A stretch of 64,000 nucleotides of DNA from the NCBI RefSeq assembly GCF_016097555.1, contig NC_054702.1, forward strand, positions 110,585,014 through 110,649,013. Direction: 5' to 3'. Made by a program: the position numbers and the translations under genes. The notes beneath the pieces were generated by a model. The model saw only the letters and a program-made list of their open reading frames with translations. It ran no database searches and had not been told where the DNA came from. The DNA comes from Gigantopelta aegis. Its lineage: Eukaryota; Mollusca; Gastropoda; Neomphalida; Peltospiridae. How positions within the stretch are numbered: position 1 is the first letter of the stretch; every line of letters begins with the position of its first letter. This document shows positions 20,445 to 31,530 of this stretch, piece after piece.

Positions 20445-20600
20445 GTTTATCACAAGGTGGCACTGCAGACACTCAGGAGGTGCTGTTCAATCTGCACTAT
20501 ATCTGAAAATATTCAGGAACTCAAGTACTATATGCATGCAAAATGGTACAGTTCTATCACAAAGTGCACAATCTTCGTTCTTATCCACCTGACTACTTAT
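20445..20600 (+). repeat. Dispersed repeat, plus-strand member of an inverted pair
   Basis: Counterpart of 19675-19815 in the opposite orientation. The conserved words include GCATGCAAAATGG and TATCTGAAAATATTCAGG. The family is not identified. Confidence 0.65.
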
Positions 20601-21204
20601 TCTAAACTTTGTTGAAGGATGGGTTTTTTGTGTGTTTTTTTTTATTGTTTATAACTATTGAATACTTGTAATGGATAGCTTTAATATTTCAATTTTGGTA
20701 TTAATTTTCAGCAAGTATTTAAAGTGCACATCCCTTTACTAGAAGTAAATGTAACCCTAAGACAAGATAATACTCTCACAGGAAATGAAATGGAACTTTA
20801 TTGTTTCCACACTCTTAAACTATTATGGAAAACTTTGTTACATTGTATGTAAGTATGTAACAATGCTCTGCAGAGAGTCCGGTTGTGGAATGTAATACAA
20901 AATTATATTCATGTTATTTGAGATAATCTGACCACCTAAGTTCATTAAAAACAGACCCTCATTATTTTATGTTGATTCATTTATCTTTTCACCGTCTTGA
21001 ACGGCATTTTGTAAATAACTTGCCACCCATTCTCTCTTGTGAGGTGATATGGACTCCAAAACTAAAACTTAATTCATGTTGGTAATTCATGAGTACCAGT
21101 TTACGCCAGAATATTGGAAAAAGTATCCTATGCAAAGATACTATAATGTTAATGTGTCCATCTGAATACACCTCAAGGTAGCACTATACCAATAACATCT
21201 AGCC

Positions 21205-21490
21205 AGGTAAAGGGTCAAAGTGCACCTAACTTTTAGTAGCACAATTAATACTATCGGTGCTGCCATTGGTGTTAAATGTAATCAAAATGTGTTTATCTGA
21301 GCAATAAATATATGCAATGCTATTTCATCCAGTAGCACTGTGTCAAGTATCCTTGTGCTTGAAACATGGATTTGCTACCTGTGAAACTAAGTACTACAAT
21401 TTTGTTGTAAAAAACCCCCCATTATTTTCAAAATGAGCTATGAAAGGTTCCATTTTCTTCCATTAATACTTTGGAGCAAGTGTTGTAGTA
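21205..21490 (+). repeat. Dispersed repeat, copy 2
   Basis: AAAGGGTCAAAGTGCACCTA, CTTGTGCTTGAAACATG and CTACCTGTGAAACTAAGTAC match the order seen in the ARFGEF3 intron copy at 9765-10075. Confidence 0.65.
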
Positions 21491-22188
21491 TTCATATTTA
21501 TATCTGTTCCAGTCAGTTCACCAAGACAGGTATATTAAAGGCTGTTGTATTCTGGGTTTTTTAAGATGGTTCACATAAAAGATCTATTGCTGCTATTGGA
21601 AAAATGTAGCGTCTCTTCTCTTCTCCTCCCCCCCCCCCCCCCCCCCCCCAAAGACTACATATCAGAATTACCAAGTGTTTGACATCAATTCCTCTGGTGG
21701 TATCGTTAAAACAAAACAGACTTTACTTTCACATTTATAGATCATAGTTTGGTCGATATATTGCGTATAGTACATTTAGATACGTTAACATTGTCGTCTG
21801 CGGTATAGTCCAACCTCAAAACGTTATTGTTATATAAAGTACGTTTGCCCAGTATAATATTCTAAACTATACTACTAACTGTTGAAAGAATACTGATACT
21901 GTAATAAAATAGATATAGCTGTTTCCTGTTATAAAACTCCTTATTTTTTATGCATATTTCTTGTACGTTAGTAACACACAGACTTGGATAGAATCATACG
22001 GCAAATAACAGTAAACACAGACACCTGTAAACTACATAAAAATGTTGTGTAGACAATCAGAACGATATCTTGTGCTCCCTGGTGAACTGAATATATATCC
22101 TGTGATATTACTAAGCTATATTCGTTTTGTTTGTTCTTATTAACAATCGATGATCACCAAGAATATCATGTGAATATAATCCTGCACT

Positions 22189-23100
22189 CTAGACTCCTTC
22201 TCCGTGGTTAAAACCTTGTCCGTACGTGTTGTACATCTTCTCTGGTTTGATCTCGCCTATGAGATGGACATTCGCCTTCCAGAACTCGTGATATTGGGAA
22301 AGCTTGCCGGCGTCTATGAGTTTGTCGATGTCTGCCTCTCTGATAGAGACCTCCATCTCGTCGGACGGGTCGTACTCCCACAGACGAAGCACCGGCCGCT
22401 CTTCGTGCAGGTGGCAGACCAGCAGGGACATCCGCACCTTGTCGGGGTCGGCCAAGCCGTTCTGGATGACCATTATCTTCGCCATGCACAGTTCGGCTAT
22501 GTCCAGTGGTCTCGGCGTCTCCTGCCCCGTAACTTTTATGTTGAGGAGGTGCATGTGGCTATCACGGCGACACAGTACGTCTATCTGCCCCGTGAGGAGA
22601 CGCACGAAGTGAGAAACCTTCACGTGAGCCGTGAGGTTCACTGCAAGAGCATCAAAGGACTCGAACCACGTTTCTATTTTCCTGTCGAAGAGTTTACACA
22701 AGTGTCCACAGAACGTGGAGTCGATGTCGTAATCGTCCTGAGACTTGAGTGTCCTGAACATGTCCACCGCTCCCTTCCTGCGCATCAGCTTGAGGACGGC
22801 GGTGTGGAACTGTCGTCCCTGCTCCTCGCGCGGCGTGTTGTACAGGAAGTGCTGGTACTTCTCCCGCGTCTTCTCGTGTCTGTTCAGGTCCAGACGACAG
22901 GCTTCTCGTCTGGTCAGAAAGAACTCCCACTTGTTCTTCCTCTCAGGGTTAAACGTGCTGTAAACTAAAGTTTCACCTAGTGTTTCTACAGCAATGAATA
23001 TCTTCATAGTGGCTAAATCGTAGTTTCTAGAAAGCTTTTCTAGCCTCCGTTTCAGTTCATCCTCATAATGCATCAAGCCGCGAGCAGACGCCAGTGCCAT
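22189..23100 (-). CDS. Single-exon 303-aa protein, possible PD-(D/E)XK nuclease fold
   Basis: I do not recognise this gene by name. The start ATG at 23098-23100 has a good context (ACAACAATGG on the coding strand), the stop is TAG and there is no intron. GC-rich coding against AT-rich flanks supports a real gene. What suggests a fold is TGQIDVLCRR followed after a short hairpin by LLNIKVTG. This resembles the GxxD ... (D/E)xK core of RecB/MGME1-type exonucleases, with D174 and K189. A helix with QGRQFHTAVLKL (H99) precedes it, and an amphipathic helix AELCMAKIMVIQNGL follows. In the usual (D/E)xK position the residue is N187, so catalysis may be altered or lost. There is no signal peptide or membrane segment. 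A role in nucleic-acid processing is an inference only. Confidence 0.75.
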   Translation of the reverse strand: MALASARGLMHYEDELKRRLEKLSRNYDLATMKIFIAVETLGETLVYSTFNPERKNKWEFFLTRREACRLDLNRHEKTREKYQHFLYNTPREEQGRQFHTAVLKLMRRKGAVDMFRTLKSQDDYDIDSTFCGHLCKLFDRKIETWFESFDALAVNLTAHVKVSHFVRLLTGQIDVLCRRDSHMHLLNIKVTGQETPRPLDIAELCMAKIMVIQNGLADPDKVRMSLLVCHLHEERPVLRLWEYDPSDEMEVSIREADIDKLIDAGKLSQYHEFWKANVHLIGEIKPEKMYNTYGQGFNHGEGV

Positions 23101-24080
23101 TGTTGTGCTCTGAATCTGACTAAACTGTTAAAGATTGCAAAATTGCTTAGTCTCTTAACACAAGTTTTATCAATTATTCCAACTTTAGAGATATATTATC
23201 AGTCAGCAAGTGTCCGGTTCACGGTAAACATTATTTTCATACTCGCATACTCCAATTTGTTAAAAATTTATGTTATCTTATCTTGTTTGTCTCCGTGAAT
23301 AATGTTAATTGAGTTAATCCGTCAGTCCATTTAATTTTCAGCTAAATAATTATTGAACAGTCACAACACTCAATACACACAGGTCTCTATTAAAGTGATG
23401 TCATCATTACACATGAATCCCAGCTTCAGATTTGTTTCATCCGACGATTTTCGATTAACCGTTTGGTAATAACAATACTTACAGCTTTAATAACAGAATA
23501 TGAAATAACAAACAGTTCCTTTGACATCTATATGCAACCAACCGGTTTCAGGCTAACCTCCTCTTTGCTCTTGTAAAAAACGTACATAAAAAGTCATCGT
23601 TAAACAAGAATACTGTGCATCCAGTGTACTTCCATATTTCCAATACCGTACCGCTATAACAGTAGATACGTGTTCTTAATGCTCTGTGGCCAGTAATCGA
23701 ACACTATAGAGCTGCTTGAACAAGTCGCAACAAGACACACAAATACGAACAAACTGAACTACTCGCATACAGCTGGTCTGAATAAATCATCCAGTAGCTC
23801 AATACAAATCTACAAATCAACTAGAAAATTTTAAAATTTTAAAGTTCTCCTTTCACTCTGATGTCCGCTGGTTATTCCTAGTCTGTCGATGGTGGTGCCA
23901 CCAGATACGCAAACACGTTTTGTTCACGTATTTGCGAACAGGGTCAGGTAAACTAATAATTTGCCCAATATTCAATAGCTGGTTGTCAGGTACGCCGAAT
24001 CGCCAACACTCTCACAATACTGTGATATACAACAGGTCTATAGATCGCTTTCTCAACGGGAGAGCGACATTATCATTTTA
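23101..24080. other. Upstream flank of the 303-aa gene
   Basis: This should contain the promoter and 5' UTR of the minus-strand gene ending at 23100. No clear TATA box, CpG block or upstream coding exon can be singled out. Confidence 0.35.
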
Positions 24081-24100
24081 TGACTATAGATATCAGATTC

Positions 24101-24102
<2 letters not shown>

Positions 24103-24140
<38 letters not shown>
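24103..24140. repeat. (CA)n microsatellite
   Basis: About 18 CA units ending in CCCTTCC. Confidence 0.95.
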
Positions 24141-24143
<3 letters not shown>

Positions 24144-24540
24144 CCTTCCTAGAGAGGAATAGAATGTAATGGCGTAGCAAACCAGTGTAGTAGCATGCGG
24201 GTGGGAGAGAGGACTAGTTGTTTTTCTCTCCAGATTTTCTATATCATAATATTGTTTTACTAAATATTTTTTGGTTTGCTTTAAGTAATCGTTATGGCTC
24301 TAAATGTCATAACACCAGGTATCCAAACTTTAAAAATCTGCCGACTAAGCTAGATCCCGCCCGTGCAAGGCAAGAAGATAGTCGGATGATCATGATCGTG
24401 TGTGGGTGGGTGGGGGCGTGTACATTTATGCAGGTTTAACGTGTAACTGTGTGATTACTTATGGGTGTCTGTCCAGAATGGTCCTCCCGTATTTTACGAG
24501 CATATATATCGATATATGGAGTAAGGAGCACAATCTCAAG

Positions 24541-24572
<32 letters not shown>

Positions 24573-24613
24573 TGTGCGTGCGTGCGTGTGTGTGTGTGTG
24601 GGGGGGGGGGGGT
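24541..24613 (+). repeat. (TGCG)n-(TG)n-poly(G) compound microsatellite
   Basis: GCGTGCGTGCGT repeats pass into GTGTGTGTG and then 14 G residues. One of several loci here with the same GT-then-G order. Confidence 0.95.
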
Positions 24614-24756
24614 CATGCCCTCTAATGAGCACAAGCCATATTTTTATCTTTATTTATATAGAATAGGGCATAAAAACGTACATTTTCGTCCTCAAGTGTA
24701 TCCTACGGGCCTGAGTGTCCTGGGTTATGAATCCGACTAGTAGGGCCTTTTTGATG

Positions 24757-24924
24757 ACAAAAATAACATTAGATATGTTCTCAGTATGTCTTTATCAGTC
24801 CTAATGTTTGAAACTGAAAAATAACATTAGATATGTTCTCAGTATGTGTTTATCGCTGTCCTAATGTTTGAAACTGAAAAATAACATTAGATATGTTCTC
24901 AGTATGTGTTAATGTTTGAAACTG
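24757..24924 (+). repeat. ~60-bp tandem repeat, three copies
   Basis: AATAACATTAGATATGTTCT followed by CAGTATGTGTTTATC and CTAATGTTTGAAACTG. Copies start at about 24759, 24817 and 24877; the last is shortened. Confidence 0.9.
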
Positions 24925-25373
24925 GTTCAAATCCATTTTACTTCCTAATATGTTTTTGGAATGTACAAAATTAGAACTACAAGTAGCATTTACAGTCACT
25001 GGTATTCTAACCAAGAAAGCATATTTAGTATGTAGTGTTAATCGTTAAAAAGCTCCATTAGTCTGTAAGAGGCGTGTCTAGGATTTCATCAACGGAGTGG
25101 GTGGGGATGGACATGCTTCTGTTTCGTTTTTACTGATATTTGTTTTTAGCATTACTAAAAGTAAGTTTTCCAGTCGGAGAGTGGGGCATGTGGCTCCACT
25201 CGCTGCTTGAACCCGCTTATGGTATTTACATTATCAGTGATTTTCTGAAGTGGGAACACGCATATACCAAAAACAAATCTGACATCTATCAAATTTCATC
25301 ACGAGTGTTGAAACTATATTCTGCCACGCCCATTCTCACCCATTTAACCCAGTCCTTAATAATGATCAGCCTG

Positions 25374-25424
25374 CCCCCCCCCCCCCCACACACACACACA
25401 CATGCGCGCACGCACACATGCGCG

Positions 25425-25459
<35 letters not shown>
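25374..25459 (-). repeat. Poly(C)-(CA)n compound tract, (GT)n-poly(G) on the minus strand
   Basis: CCCCCCCCCCCCCC runs into CACACACACA with interspersed GCGCGCA. Read on the minus strand it has the same GT-then-G order as 24541, 27466, 30637 and 31239. Confidence 0.9.
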
Positions 25460-25464
<5 letters not shown>

Positions 25465-25584
25465 TCACAAAAATGGAAGCCCATACGCCTACGAGTAGCC
25501 TATCCAGGATAGATATTTAAATTTGGCGAGATGGTGACATTTTTGTCTTTACCGCATAGAACCGAATAACAATGTTATTTAAGT

Positions 25585-25588
<4 letters not shown>

Positions 25589-25632
<44 letters not shown>
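25589..25632. repeat. (GT)n microsatellite
   Basis: About 22 GT units. Confidence 0.95.
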
Positions 25633-25633
<1 letters not shown>

Positions 25634-26219
25634 CAATATACATGTACGTATATAATATATTGAAAGACAAACAAAATATCGAATGTTTCTCAATTGGACA
25701 GGCCTTTTCCATCCCCAATATTCCTTTGCTACCATCTGATATATGGATTTCAATTGGGACATGAATATGTAAATCAACAGTAGTATAGTCTGCGATCGAT
25801 GATCCGTCGTATCGGACCCATTATCTTCAAACAGCTGTCTACGACTCGAATGCCACGAGTAGTGTAAACTGCACGTTCCATTGAGTAGCTTTTGTGGCAG
25901 CAAAACGTTTTCTATCACACCAGCCCTAAGCATGCCTACTATATCTGTTACTTATTTACCACATTTAATTTATGTTCATTACTGTTTTCATTGAATTGAG
26001 AAGTTTGCTTTTGCTCCCCTCACCTTTCAGCTGTACATATGTAATCTTCTATTTAAGGCATAAACATATTCATTCGTAAAATCACTTCGTCCCTGCGAAG
26101 TAATGGGAGGAGTTGCGCGTATAATCCTTGGTTTCGCGCCTGCTTTCTTGCCAATGTCAAGGTTATTGTGTGACATAGTCCACCACCAGAACATTAAATA
26201 ACACAAACTGGACAATCAT

Positions 26220-27210
26220 AACTTTACTTTACTTATAACTTTATTAACATGCCTATATCTAGAAAAGATTCAGGCACGTCCATCCTACGCCCAGCCTCTG
26301 GCATGACCAGGGGCCGGGCGTCGGACAGAACTTAATTTATGGGGATAATGTTGACTTTATACTAAAAGGAGAGGAGAGTATAATTTGGATGTCGTGGTCT
26401 AAACAATAATAAACACAATAAAAAAATATATAATATATCCCTTTATAACGCCAATTTAGACAGGCTATCTAAATAAAATTTTAAAAATTATATCATTCTA
26501 CTCTCTTTTTTTATTATTATTATTTTTTTTTTAATTGCCCAGGAAGAGTTTGGGTATTGGCCAAAGAAAGATTATACCAGAATTTATTTATTTATTTATT
26601 TATTAATATTTTAAATTATTTAATGGAAAAATATCCCATTGACGACTTCAGTGTGGAGGGTAAAGGGGAGAGTGGGGGAAGCCAGTCTAACCCTGCTTTC
26701 CAACGGCCGAAACCGCCTTCGCCTAACGCCCTCTAAAATTGGCCTCCCTCACACACACCCAGCACCCTTCCTAACCATTGTCCGCTCAGTTTCAAATTTC
26801 ACATTTTAATAAATTTATCAATATATATTAATTTTAATATTATTTCTAACTGGGGGTTTTCCAATGTGCAATTAAAAAACCAAAAAAACTACATTATTTA
26901 TTCTAATTAAATTATTACATTTAAACCTGGGGGAAAAAAAGAGAGAAAAAAGTGGTTTGTTCTCAAACAAACCAAATAATTTTAAAATAATGTATAATAA
27001 ACATAGTAAAAAGAATATTAAAAGAGCATGCTGGTAACCTAATCTCTAAAATACAACATTTATTAATGTTAAAAATGAGTAATAAAAAGGAGCTCCAGTC
27101 GGGGGAGGAAGGAGCCACTGCCAGATGCTCCCCACCCCTCAAATCTCCAAGCCAAACTGTCACTACACCACATGCACACTCAAACACACAATTAATATAA
27201 ACCAATATTA
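26220..27210 (-). repeat. Unclassified repeat-like region
   Basis: A low-complexity start (ACTTTACTTTACTTATAACT) is followed by ATTCAGGCACGTCCATCCTA and CTGGCATGACCAGGGGCCGG, then AT-rich sequence with GC-richer islands at 26640-26760 and 27085-27190. No protein domain is visible. It looks like a dispersed element read from the minus strand, but I cannot classify it. Confidence 0.3.
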
Positions 27211-27465
27211 AATATACTATACATTAAAAGATTATTAAAAGTTATTTTCCATATTCGCAATATACAATCATAACAAGAACCTTCACTTTTCATATGCTAG
27301 TTGTATAAGCAGACTTTATTATCTCCCTTGGTTTTATCAACCATTCCTGTTGACTAAATACTTGCTCTTGAAACATATTTTACTAATAGGGCCTAAACGT
27401 AACCAACGGCATATAACTCGTCAGAATGCAAGTGGTTCCAAGATTCCAATCGCAGATTCGTGTTG

Positions 27466-27468
27466 TAT

Positions 27469-27513
<45 letters not shown>
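27466..27513 (+). repeat. (GT)n followed by 31 G
   Basis: GTGTGTGTGTGTGTGTG leads into an uninterrupted run of G at 27483-27513. Run length may be affected by assembly. Confidence 0.9.
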
Positions 27514-27522
<9 letters not shown>

Positions 27523-27548
27523 GGTAACAGGCCACTTTATGGAATATC

Positions 27549-27660
27549 GGCAGCCTCGGCAGTGTAGTGGTTGAGCCATTAAAGGTAGTAGGTACTGGGT
27601 TCGTATTCATGATATAATTGGATATAAGCACGACAATAAGTATTTATATGAAGTGTGAAA
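27549..27660 (+). mobile_element. Short tRNA-type SINE
   Basis: The head GGCAGCCTCGGCAGTGTAG has a box-A-like GTGTAGTGGTTGAGCCA and a box-B-like GGGTTCGTATTC. It passes directly to the tail ATTGGATATAAGCACGA. The same tail, inverted, begins the copy at 35338. The middle of the element is missing. Confidence 0.65.
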
Positions 27661-28372
27661 TATAATGAAAATGTACAAGGCAAAAACACTTGCCAGTAGT
27701 CACTATTTAGCATCAACTCCCCTGTGGCGCTCCCGCCCATCTTTCCATACTTTTCCTGATCGATCTCACATAAAAAGTGATTTTTTTTTCAAATTCTCCA
27801 CAACTGCTATTCGGTAGCGATCGCATTTTGATATATGCTAACCTGTCTGTCGAAACTTTCGTATAAAAATGGTCACTTTGGGCGCTAAGATATATATATA
27901 TTAGCACCATTTATGGTCCCCCGCATTTGATTAACGTTGAAGTAATATCGGAATATAGCACGGCAAAAAAACGTTTGATTGCGTTGATCACCAACAAACG
28001 GACAATAGTCGACGTTCATAATCACTCACATGTAACTGATAAAACTGCCCCCCTGGCGGCTGGCGCAATCCAGGTAGCAATAACAGCATGTCGGGGTGTC
28101 AGTGCACGTTTTATACATATGCCACAAGCTAGTGACACGGGTTTAGTGCCACTTTGACCTCGTGTGGCTGTTAATACACACATTTTATGTATTACTCGTA
28201 TATTATTTGAATAATCGACTTTCTCGTGCTGACATAAACGATTAGCATGTAAACCAGTCTGGTAAAATAATTACTTCATGCTGTTTTATCGCGTGCCATA
28301 ATGTACCTTTTAGAAAGTAAACTGGAAATAAAAGTAGCGACTAGTCCATAGTCAATGCCACAGAAGCGGATC

Positions 28373-29230
28373 CAGAGGGGGGACCAGGGGGACGCGTCCC
28401 CCCAATTTTTCAAGTGCCTTCAAAATGTTCAAGTGCCCTTTTTGTTTGTATAAACATTGTTTTGCACATAAGCATTTTTAGCTGCATGGCGTTAAGTTGT
28501 GCGTGTATGCGCAAGCTTGCAGATGTGTCTGTGTTACTGAGTCTCAATGGGGTTCACCACATTGTCTAACGCGAGTAATGAGCGCCTTAAAGTTTCGTGA
28601 TCAAAGTTGCATAATGATAGCCAAATAGTTTTTGCTTTGAAATTGTAATGAAAAATAGGCTCTGTTATTTTTATATATATCTGCTCTACCTAGACTGTTG
28701 TCTCAAGAATAGTGCCCTTTACAGCTATAATTTACAAATGCCCTTTTGTATCGGGTTTTTTTTAAAATGTATAACTGCTCTACCTAGACAAAGCCGTCCC
28801 TAGAATAGTTCCAGTTAAAGTTATAATTTATAAATACTCCTTTGTATCAGGTCCCTCTCCCCGCTCTCCCGCTCCCGGTCAACGCTAAAATTCACGATTT
28901 AGTGATTGAGATCTAAGAGTAACGAGTTTGAACTCTTCTAATTAATAATTTTTTGGTTATAAAACTCCAAAAGAGGAAGTGATCACTGTTTGAAAATGGG
29001 TAATTTTGCTGTCAAGATGCCAAGAAGGAAACAAAACATTCTTGGGTTATAATACTATCCATATAATGCTTAAAATAGTTTTAAATTATTGTTTAAAAAT
29101 GGCTAATTTTGCGATTCAGATGCCAAGAAAAGGCGTTTAAAGCCATTCATTTTTTAAAATTTTCCCGGGGGAGCATGCCCTCGGACCCCCAACAAATCTC
29201 GTGCCAATTTTAACAACGACCCTGATCATT
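28373..29230. mobile_element. Probable non-autonomous DNA transposon, degenerate
   Basis: It begins with GCGGATCCAGAGGGGGGACC and a CCCC-rich turn, and ends with GGGGGAGCATGCCCTCGGAC. Such GGATCC/GGGGGxxGCATGCCC ends are typical of widespread non-coding elements. Inside are two imperfect direct repeats: CTGCTCTACCTAGAC at about 28680 and 28776, and GGCTAATTTTGC-like words at about 29000 and 29100. There is no coding potential. Confidence 0.45.
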
Positions 29231-29349
29231 AGCCCACCCTACTTTAAAAAAAATGCTCCGACAGGCCTCGAAGCTCATATAATAATCTTCATTAATACAG
29301 CTAGCGCTACAGAACACCGCAGCTAGTTACTTGACAATGACAATGACAA

Positions 29350-29450
29350 AGAGATTTACGTGCACATTCAGAGCAAGCTGTTGTAGCACACGCCTATCCT
29401 GGCCACAGGGACCGGCCTTGGCCGGTTCCCTCTGTCCAGGACAGGAAAGG
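29350..29450 (+). repeat. Short dispersed element
   Basis: TTTACGTGCACATTCAGAGC, AAGCTGTTGTAGCACACGCC and CCAGGACAGGAAAGG are shared with the insertion at 53789-53880. The centre has a small hairpin, ACCGGCCTTGGCCGGT. Confidence 0.7.
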
Positions 29451-29632
29451 GTGCTAGTTAATTAGTGTACACTTCCGTTTATACACTGTGATAATATATG
29501 TACAAACGCATTCATATTAACTGCATATATTAAAACTTTTATTAATAGCGAAAAACAACGCCGTAATGGTTAACAACTAGCCGTAACTAGGGCGTGTCCC
29601 TTTAAAAGATAACTAAAATAAAATGAAGTAAA

Positions 29633-29703
29633 GTAAAGTAAAGTAAAGTAAAGTAAAGTAAAGTAAAGTAAAGTAAAATAAATAAATAAATAAATAAATA
29701 AAA
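29633..29703. repeat. (AAAGT)n-(AAAT)n microsatellite
   Basis: About ten AAAGT units followed by AAATAAAT repeats, immediately upstream of a full-length SINE. Confidence 0.95.
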
Positions 29704-29725
29704 GTAATTCATGCATCGATTTGAA

Positions 29726-30050
29726 AGGGGCGAGGCGTATCCCAGTGGTAAAGCGTTTGCTTGGCGTGCGGTCGGTTTGGGATCAATCTCCGTCAGTGGG
29801 CCCATTGCGCTATTTCTCGCTCCAGCCAGTGCACGACGACTGGTACATCAAAAGTCGTGGTATGTGCTACCCTGTCTATGGGATGGTGGATATAAAAGAT
29901 CCCTTGCAGAGTAGCCCATGAAGTGGCGACAGCGGGTTTCCTCTCTCAATATATGTGTGATCCTTATTAACCATATGCCCGACGCCATATAACCGTAAAT
30001 TAAATGTGTTGAGTGCGTCGTTAAATAAAACATTTCCTTTTTCTTCTTCT
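29726..30050 (+). mobile_element. Full-length tRNA-derived SINE with 10-bp TSD
   Basis: TCGATTTGAA flanks it at 29716-29725 and 30051-30060. The head has box-A-like TATCCCAGTGGTAAAGCG and box-B-like GGTTTGGGATCAATC. The core has GGGATGGTGGATATAAAAGA, and the tail GTGCGTCGTTAAATAAAACA ends in a T/C-rich stretch. It is the best-preserved member in the window, so probably the youngest. Confidence 0.92.
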
Positions 30051-30294
30051 TCGATTTGAAGCATCTAGTGTTCCACGACTAGTAATCCAAAGTCGTACAT
30101 AGAAAGATTAGGTGGGTATATGTTGTTCAACCTACGAGGCCTTCTAGCCTAACCTGTCTTGCGAGTTGTTTCAAAACGTTCTATATTAAAAATTACGTAA
30201 TTTAAAATCTCGCTTTTATAAAAAAGAAAGATTATTATTCTTTTAAAACAGTTTTTTAAGCTTCCGTCTGCCCTAATCTTTGTAACGTGAAATC

Positions 30295-30319
30295 CGCCCC
30301 CCCCCCCCCCCCCCCCCCC
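30295..30319. repeat. Poly(C) tract
   Basis: More than 20 consecutive C. Confidence 0.95.
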
Positions 30320-30633
30320 AATATCCAGAAGTAAATGTGCATGTCAGTCCCCCTCCCATTCACTCTCTGTGTGTCTGAATATGGTCAATTTTTGGTTGGG
30401 AGAGGAGTATAATACTACATGTAATCTGTAGCTTTGATATAACAAACTGGCACTGACGTAGGCAGGATTATATATTATTACAAATAAAGATACAAATAAT
30501 ACTAGTGCCACCCCACCCCGAAATCGTGCCCTTCACTCCAGATATCGTTCCTACAGGCTTGGGCACACTGTCGTCTATTGGTCGTGTTCTGGTGCGACAG
30601 GAAAAGATAAAAGGTGTGGGAAAAACAATTGTG

Positions 30634-30636
<3 letters not shown>

Positions 30637-30664
<28 letters not shown>

Positions 30665-30672
30665 GGGGGGGG
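30637..30672 (+). repeat. (GT)n-poly(G) tract
   Basis: GTGTGTGTGTGTG runs into GGGGGGGGGG. Confidence 0.95.
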
Positions 30673-31238
30673 TTACGACTCCCATCCCCACCCCCGGCTA
30701 TGCCATTGCAAACTGGTCATGGCTGATCGCATATTTTACAACATAATTTTTTTTTTTAAATATATAAATGTAATATTAAAAGTAAAACATTGTTTACAAA
30801 AATCGAATCACATTACTCTTTCGCTCTCGACCCCCTGAGCTATATGTAATTAATGAACGGTTCCTTAATTAAAAGTGTCAATATATCCACTGTTTTAATT
30901 ATGACGTATTATTTAGGTGTGATTACTTAGTAGCTAGGACATCACATATGAGTTGCCAGGTAATTGCATGTAATATAATGCAATGTAATGTATGCCTAAA
31001 TTACGTAACTTCCGTGTTACCTTATTCATATCAGATTTTTTATTTATTTTATAGGCCTATGTATACCACAGACCCATATAGGAACAATATGTAGAATGGA
31101 AGGCACAATCTCCACTGAAGTAGCCATAGTCTCTAGTGGATGGCGCAAGCCACATTTAAATAGAAAAGGACAAAAGAAAACGTATACAAATGTTTGTACT
31201 CAAGTGTGTATGTGCGTGTGCGTATGTGCGTGCGTGTC

Positions 31239-31268
31239 TGTGTGTGTGTGTGTGGGGGGGGGGGGGGC
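31239..31268 (+). repeat. (GT)n-poly(G) tract
   Basis: TGTGTGTGTGTGTG runs into 13 G, just upstream of a 5'-truncated SINE. Confidence 0.95.
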
Positions 31269-31294
31269 AGGTCCATAACCCGCTCTCACACACC

Positions 31295-31530
31295 CGTCGC
31301 TCCAGCCAGTGCACCACCACTGGTACATCAAAGGCCATGGTATGTGCTATCCTGTCTTTGGGATGGTGCATATAAAAGATCCCTTGCTGCTAATCGAAAA
31401 GAGTAGCCCACGAAGTGGCGACAGCGAGTTTGCTCCCTCAATATCTGTGTGGTCCGTAACCATATGTCTGACACAATATAACCGTAAATAAAATGTGTTG
31501 AGTGCGTCGTTAAATAAAACATTTCCTTCC
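31295..31530 (+). mobile_element. 5'-truncated SINE with imperfect TSD
   Basis: It starts inside the SINE core (CGCTCCAGCCAGTGCACCAC) and ends with the CGTCGTTAAATAAAACATTT tail. TCACACACCCG before it and TCACATACCCG after it form an 11-bp target duplication with one mismatch. Confidence 0.85.

Noticed and set aside
22204-22968. Plus-strand open frame of 254 codons
   Set aside because: It is antisense to the 303-aa gene, whose motifs, start context and longer frame are better supported.
24400-24740. Open frames rich in CVRA/CVCV
   Set aside because: Produced by TGCG/TG simple repeats.
29740-29790. Functional tRNA gene
   Set aside because: Box A/B-like words are present, but there is no acceptor or anticodon stem, and the sequence continues into a SINE core and tail with a target duplication.
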